A stretch of 10,943 nt of DNA, from assembly GCA_025455285.1 (NCBI GenBank), contig JALOMU010000013.1:1-10943 (forward strand), in the 5' to 3' direction. The notes below the pieces were generated by a model. That model was given only the letters and a program-made list of their open reading frames with translations. It was not told where the DNA came from and searched no databases. Each line of letters starts with the position of its first letter. The stretch's first letter is position 1. The stretch comes from Flavihumibacter sp. (GTDB taxonomy: Bacteria; Bacteroidota; Bacteroidia; Chitinophagales; Chitinophagaceae). Shown one piece after another: positions 7,592 to 10,943 of the stretch. Both the position numbers and the translations under genes were made by a program.

Positions 7592-7660
7592 ATCCTTGCT
7601 CCTGCAAGAGAGATATTGGATTCTATCATTAAAAGCGCAATTTTTACCCCAAACAGGTAC

Positions 7661-8770
7661 TTATCTGAAGATTTGATTTAGCTTTTTTTCCAGCGCTGCA
7701 CCTCTCAGGTTCTTAGCAATAATTTTCCCGTCTTTATCAATTAAATAATTGAAAGGGATTTCAGCTATTCCATAGGTCAGCATGGCACTGTTATTACCAC
7801 CATTTAATTCACTCACTTGGGGCCAGTATAACTGATCGCTTTCAATAGCCTGGATCCAGTTAAGTTTATCAGCATCAGCAGATACTCCAAATATTTCAAA
7901 TCCACTTGCATGGTATTGATGGTAGAGCTTAACAAGTAACGGATTTTCTTTTCTGCAGGGACCACACCAGGAGGCCCAGAACTCCAGCAAGATTACTTTC
8001 CCCTCGTAATTGGATAAACTTAACTGCTTGCCATCCGGAGTCAGTTGCCGAATATCTGTGAATCTATCACCAATATTTATTTCCTTGTTAAGGGTAAGAA
8101 ATTTATCAATGAATGATCCGTAATGCCCTTTTTTGTTTTCTTCTGATAATAAATCAAACAAGGGCCTGGATTTAGTTTTTCCCCAGGACCGATGATTATT
8201 GAATAGAATATAACTGGAAACGACAGATTGAGGATAGGCAGCAATTAATGTAGCTGATTCATGGTAAATGCTTGAATCAAGGGAAGTAATTCTCAATTGT
8301 ACAGCTGGATCATCTGTTCCAACATTTCGTCTTAAACTGTCGATTTCATACAGATAGGGCTCAATTCGCTTTTCAAATTTTTCGTGTATTGCGTGTGTGG
8401 TACTATTCTTTACAATTGACTTTTGAAATGCTCCTTTTTCACCAATAAATTCCATTCTATTCTTTTCGATCCATATTCGTTTATTGTCCCGGTAATCCTT
8501 TGTATGCACCATTAAATTAATTGGATATTCCTCATCAACTAAAGGAATATACTTAAACTTGTTATTACGGATCTTTATTGAATCAAATATCTTAACAGGA
8601 AAGTCAGCGGAAAAATAAATCCAGGTACCATCTTCAAAGCCGGTTACAGTACCCAGGATCTCTGCACGATTTTGAACTACACGCAAGAAAGCTGGAACCT
8701 TGCTTTTAGGGATTATGGGATTCATCCCAGGTATAAAATACGAAACTAATATCAGTAACAGCGTTTTCAT
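7661..8770 (-). CDS. TlpA-like periplasmic thioredoxin with DUF4369-like N-terminal domain
   Basis: A 369-residue exported thiol-disulfide oxidoreductase. After a short hydrophobic N-terminus (about residues 3-15, signal peptide or anchor without a lipobox), residues about 30-230 form an extension resembling DUF4369, common in Bacteroidota TlpA proteins: a beta-rich part (AEILGTVTGFEDGTWIYF) followed by a helical part. Residues about 232-369 are the TlpA/AhpC-type thioredoxin fold: GDRFTDI, VILLEFWASWCGPC with the redox pair C269/C272, and the cis-proline P339 in AEIPFNYLIDKDG. It would reduce or rearrange cysteines in exported proteins. It is the third gene of a minus-strand unit, 21 bp after a small lipoprotein. 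Neither mature lipoprotein of this unit has a cysteine besides its lipidated one, so its clients are elsewhere. Confidence 0.9.
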   Translation of the reverse strand: MKTLLLILVSYFIPGMNPIIPKSKVPAFLRVVQNRAEILGTVTGFEDGTWIYFSADFPVKIFDSIKIRNNKFKYIPLVDEEYPINLMVHTKDYRDNKRIWIEKNRMEFIGEKGAFQKSIVKNSTTHAIHEKFEKRIEPYLYEIDSLRRNVGTDDPAVQLRITSLDSSIYHESATLIAAYPQSVVSSYILFNNHRSWGKTKSRPLFDLLSEENKKGHYGSFIDKFLTLNKEINIGDRFTDIRQLTPDGKQLSLSNYEGKVILLEFWASWCGPCRKENPLLVKLYHQYHASGFEIFGVSADADKLNWIQAIESDQLYWPQVSELNGGNNSAMLTYGIAEIPFNYLIDKDGKIIAKNLRGAALEKKLNQIFR

Positions 8771-8791
8771 GAATAAAAAAATTGAGGCTTG

Positions 8792-9286
8792 TCAGGGTAC
8801 CACTTTCAATAGAAAACGACCCTCTGTAACACTTATCGACTGGCTTGAATTATACGCATTTCGTATAGTCCCCTGAAAACTACCTTCAATAACCTCATTG
8901 GTAATTCGATCCACTACAAACAAAAAATCTTCCTCTTCCCCCATTTGGGAATGAAAAAGTTCATCGACTCCTAACCCATACCGGAAAATCATGATATATG
9001 AATAATTGTTCTCCCTGAAAGTTCCGGTAGAAATTGCATTATCCGATTCTATATCAAAACTAAAAAACGGAAAATTATTTTGCATATTCCGGAAGGCTGT
9101 TCCCGTTATGGTTTTAGTGGTTTTGTTTGCAATGGCTGTTTGGTTAAATTCAACCAGTTCGCCATTTACCTTTGCCCGGATAAAATAGTTTCCGTCATTT
9201 TTGTTGTCATCAGATTTACTACAGGAAAATAGTAAAACTGCCAGCAATCCATAAATTATACGCTGGAGATTAGATAGGTTTATCAT
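8792..9286 (-). CDS. Small lipoprotein (DUF6252-like)
   Basis: A 164-residue lipoprotein. The signal peptide ends in LLFSC with lipidated C22, followed by S-K-S-D-D-N-K, an acidic/lysine pattern typical of surface-exposed Bacteroidota lipoproteins. The mature part is a single beta-rich domain: YFIRAKVNGELVEF at the start, ITGTAFR, FFSFDI, then VIEGSFQGTIRN and ITEGRF-like SVTEGRFLLKV at the end. This layout resembles the DUF6252 group as I remember it; no function is known to me. It lies between two genes in the same direction with gaps of 9 bp (upstream) and 21 bp (downstream), so it is co-transcribed with both. The mature protein has no further cysteine. Confidence 0.82.
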   Translation of the reverse strand: MINLSNLQRIIYGLLAVLLFSCSKSDDNKNDGNYFIRAKVNGELVEFNQTAIANKTTKTITGTAFRNMQNNFPFFSFDIESDNAISTGTFRENNYSYIMIFRYGLGVDELFHSQMGEEEDFLFVVDRITNEVIEGSFQGTIRNAYNSSQSISVTEGRFLLKVVP

Positions 9287-9295
9287 AGTGGATTA

Positions 9296-9706
9296 TTAAA
9301 TGAAAACATGCGCAATTGCTGCAATTACAACAGCTGTACTGCTATTAACCGTTTCGGTTTTTATTACTTTTCCATCAACGATTATTTCCATTTTTATGGA
9401 CACATTTGTTCCGCCCGAACCATTACTATATCGAAAGGAGAGTACTGCATTGTCTCCTGAATTCAACGTGCGCGTTAGTTTACTGCTAAACGGAAGTGAT
9501 TGATTAACCAAATCATTGTTACCACCCGTTTCGTTGGTGAAACTTACGGAACTGAGGGGACCAGTTACGCCGGAGATTCCGGTTATTTTGTACTCAATGG
9601 AGACCCTTTTAGGATAACCGGAATCATCATCTTTGTCACATCCGGTAAATAGAACAATACACAATAATCCAATCAGGATAGTCTTAATGGAAAAGATTAA
9701 TTTCAT
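9296..9706 (-). CDS. Small lipoprotein, MmpS-like beta-sandwich
   Basis: A 136-residue lipoprotein. ATG 9706 opens a clear signal peptide ending in LFTGC with lipidated C23, then D-K-D-D-D, a probable surface-export signal. The in-frame TTG at 9712 would add only two residues and is not preferred. The mature domain (about residues 33-136) has the pattern VSIEYKITG, VSFTNETGG, LPFSSKL, AVLSFRYSNG, VSIKMEIIVDGKVIKTETV. This resembles the MmpS-type transport-accessory fold found in many small bacterial lipoproteins; the match is from memory and the function in Bacteroidota is unknown to me. It is the first gene of the three-gene unit with the DUF6252-like lipoprotein and the thioredoxin. No good -33/-7 promoter was found in the bases before it, although TACAGTTTG upstream is a near miss for the -7 box. 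Confidence 0.78.
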   Translation of the reverse strand: MKLIFSIKTILIGLLCIVLFTGCDKDDDSGYPKRVSIEYKITGISGVTGPLSSVSFTNETGGNNDLVNQSLPFSSKLTRTLNSGDNAVLSFRYSNGSGGTNVSIKMEIIVDGKVIKTETVNSSTAVVIAAIAHVFI

Positions 9707-9788
9707 ACTCAAGGTTTAATTTTCAAACTGTACGATCTAACTATTTTTAGTATGTAGCGCAGTTCGAAATTAGAGAGCAGAAATTGAT

Positions 9789-9811
9789 AAAAAATTACCC
9801 AATGGTAATTT
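9789..9811 (-). terminator. Intrinsic terminator of the fucosidase gene
   Basis: On the minus strand an 8-bp stem AAATTACC / GGTAATTT with loop ATTG (9811-9792) runs into a short T tract, six T in a row from 9794 to 9789. It starts 7 bp after the fucosidase stop codon and well before the next start at 9706. The stem is AT-rich, so termination may be partial. Confidence 0.6.
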
Positions 9812-9818
9812 CTATGTA

Positions 9819-10943
9819 TTAAAAATTGATCTTGTTTAATTGAATGGAGGCTATATGAATATCTCCTTTTAGAGCGGCATTACGACGAAACAGTGAAATT
9901 TTTGCCAATCCGGGGGTAGCCACTTCGATGATGCCAACTTTTGTTTGCCTGAATCTTGGCCGGTCACCATCCCCTTCATTTGCACCTGTTGTGGCTGTTA
10001 AATACATACGCAAGGTATCATTGGTATTTACAAACAAATCAAACTCCGTTCCATCGCTTTCTTTACAGGCATGATAATCCACTTCCACCTGGTAATATCC
10101 AGGTTCGAGGAAGTTTGCCTCCCAACTGGCAGTCCCATCCTGCTGGTTCCATTTATTGATGACCGTACGATGTTTCCATTCACCAAATTTTTCCATCCAG
10201 CTTAGTTTATTGAAAGCTGCTCCTTCGGGAGTTGCAAATGCCGCTGATAAGGTTGTCGGATAGTTTGGATCAATCGCCATAGCAGCCTGAATACTGGGAG
10301 CTCCATCCAATTCAACCCGAATACATTCCAGCAATTGTTTGGAGGTTCTGAGCGGCAGCTCAATTTTCAAAACACCATTATTGAAGGAATACCTCAGCTT
10401 TTCATTGGAATTCTTTGTGACTACCGTTTTTATTTTATTTCCAATTCCGGATAAGTAAATACTGGCACCCGGCTTCCAGTCGAACACAAATAGATTCAGG
10501 TTATTTTTTGTTACGGTAACATCACCCCAGGGAAATGCCTGCAACCAGGGAGATGCTGTTGCACCGTAAATAGCATCGGGATATTGTTTGACCCACTTTC
10601 CTACTGTCAGAATTTGATCCACATTAAACTTCGGCAGTGTACCATCTGCTTTTGGCCCGATATTCAGCATATAGTTGCCGCCTCTGGCTATTACGGAAAC
10701 GAGGTCTCTTGCCATTACATCGGCGGTTTTCCAGTTTTCATCGTACCACGCATAACCCCAGGAATCATTGGAGGTATTCACCGCTTCCCATAAGCCCTGA
10801 ACATTTTTCACCGGGATTTCGTGATCGCCATAGGTTTCATAATCGCCCACGCCATTTCCAATCCGGCTATTGATCAAAGCCCTTGGTTGATATTGTCTGA
10901 CCAGTTTTACCAGTTCAAGCGATTGCTCTTTTGTCATTTCGCC
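9819..10943 (-). CDS. Alpha-L-fucosidase (GH29), C-terminal 374 residues
   Basis: The C-terminal part of a GH29 alpha-L-fucosidase; the N-terminus, including any signal peptide, lies beyond the right edge, and the frame is open to the edge. The visible part starts in the catalytic TIM barrel: KLVRQYQPRALINSRIGNG, then GDYETYGDHEIP, WGYAWYDENWK, and the GH29 signature DLVSVIARGGNYMLNIGPKADGTLP. The nucleophile Asp is expected just outside the window; the Glu of DHEIP is a candidate acid/base by spacing but is not proven. A beta-sandwich follows (WGDVTVTKNNLNLFVFDW), then an extra C-terminal domain of about 140 residues (TASWEANFLEPGYYQVEVDYHA, GIIEVATPGLAKISLF) resembling a carbohydrate-binding or DUF5077-like module. 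It would release fucose from glycans. Its end is marked by a terminator, so it is not simply in one operon with the lipoproteins. Confidence 0.93.
   Translation of the reverse strand, partial: GEMTKEQSLELVKLVRQYQPRALINSRIGNGVGDYETYGDHEIPVKNVQGLWEAVNTSNDSWGYAWYDENWKTADVMARDLVSVIARGGNYMLNIGPKADGTLPKFNVDQILTVGKWVKQYPDAIYGATASPWLQAFPWGDVTVTKNNLNLFVFDWKPGASIYLSGIGNKIKTVVTKNSNEKLRYSFNNGVLKIELPLRTSKQLLECIRVELDGAPSIQAAMAIDPNYPTTLSAAFATPEGAAFNKLSWMEKFGEWKHRTVINKWNQQDGTASWEANFLEPGYYQVEVDYHACKESDGTEFDLFVNTNDTLRMYLTATTGANEGDGDRPRFRQTKVGIIEVATPGLAKISLFRRNAALKGDIHIASIQLNKINF

Noticed and set aside
7563..7607. TTG start at 7607 for the GH3 gene
   Set aside because: It adds 15 polar residues before a good signal peptide that starts at ATG 7562.
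7625..7660. Possible hairpin TACC...GGTA after the thioredoxin gene
   Set aside because: The stem is only about 4 bp and too weak to call a terminator.

Overview
The window looks like chromosomal DNA of a Bacteroidota bacterium, probably a Chitinophaga/Niastella-type relative. This rests on three things: lipoprotein signals of the form ...SC-S-K-S-D-D, a TlpA-type thioredoxin with a long N-terminal extension, and promoter candidates that fit the Bacteroidota pattern (-33 TTG-like, -7 TAnnTTTG) with few Shine-Dalgarno sites. The genus is inference. I saw no rRNA, tRNA, CRISPR array, transposase or phage gene, and no SusC/SusD pair.

Layout from left to right. Bases 1-301 (minus) hold the N-terminal part of an exported sulfatase, cut by the left edge. 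Immediately upstream of it in transcription is a large exported GH2 glycosidase (307-2937, minus). A divergent intergenic region follows. Two plus-strand genes come next: a PAS-LuxR transcription factor (3080-3841) and an unfamiliar lipoprotein (3933-5213). The lipoprotein has its own well-formed promoter with a perfect 20-bp palindrome at the -33 end. This pair runs tail to tail, 3 bp apart, into an exported GH3 beta-glycosidase (5217-7562, minus). To its right on the minus strand is a three-gene unit: an MmpS-like small lipoprotein (9296-9706), a second small lipoprotein (8792-9286) and a TlpA-like thioredoxin (7661-8770). An intrinsic terminator near 9789-9811 separates that unit from the C-terminal 374 residues of an alpha-L-fucosidase (GH29), which runs off the right edge.

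Taken together, sulfatase, GH2, GH3 and GH29 enzymes, all with export signals where the N-terminus is visible, suggest a catabolic locus for a fucose-containing, possibly sulfated polysaccharide acting in the periplasm or at the surface. The substrate cannot be read from the sequence. The regulator/lipoprotein pair and the three-gene lipoprotein/thioredoxin unit interrupt the enzyme genes and may have separate roles. The most interesting signal is the palindrome-plus-promoter arrangement between the PAS-LuxR gene and the lipoprotein gene. It looks like an activator site for a local regulator-target pair.
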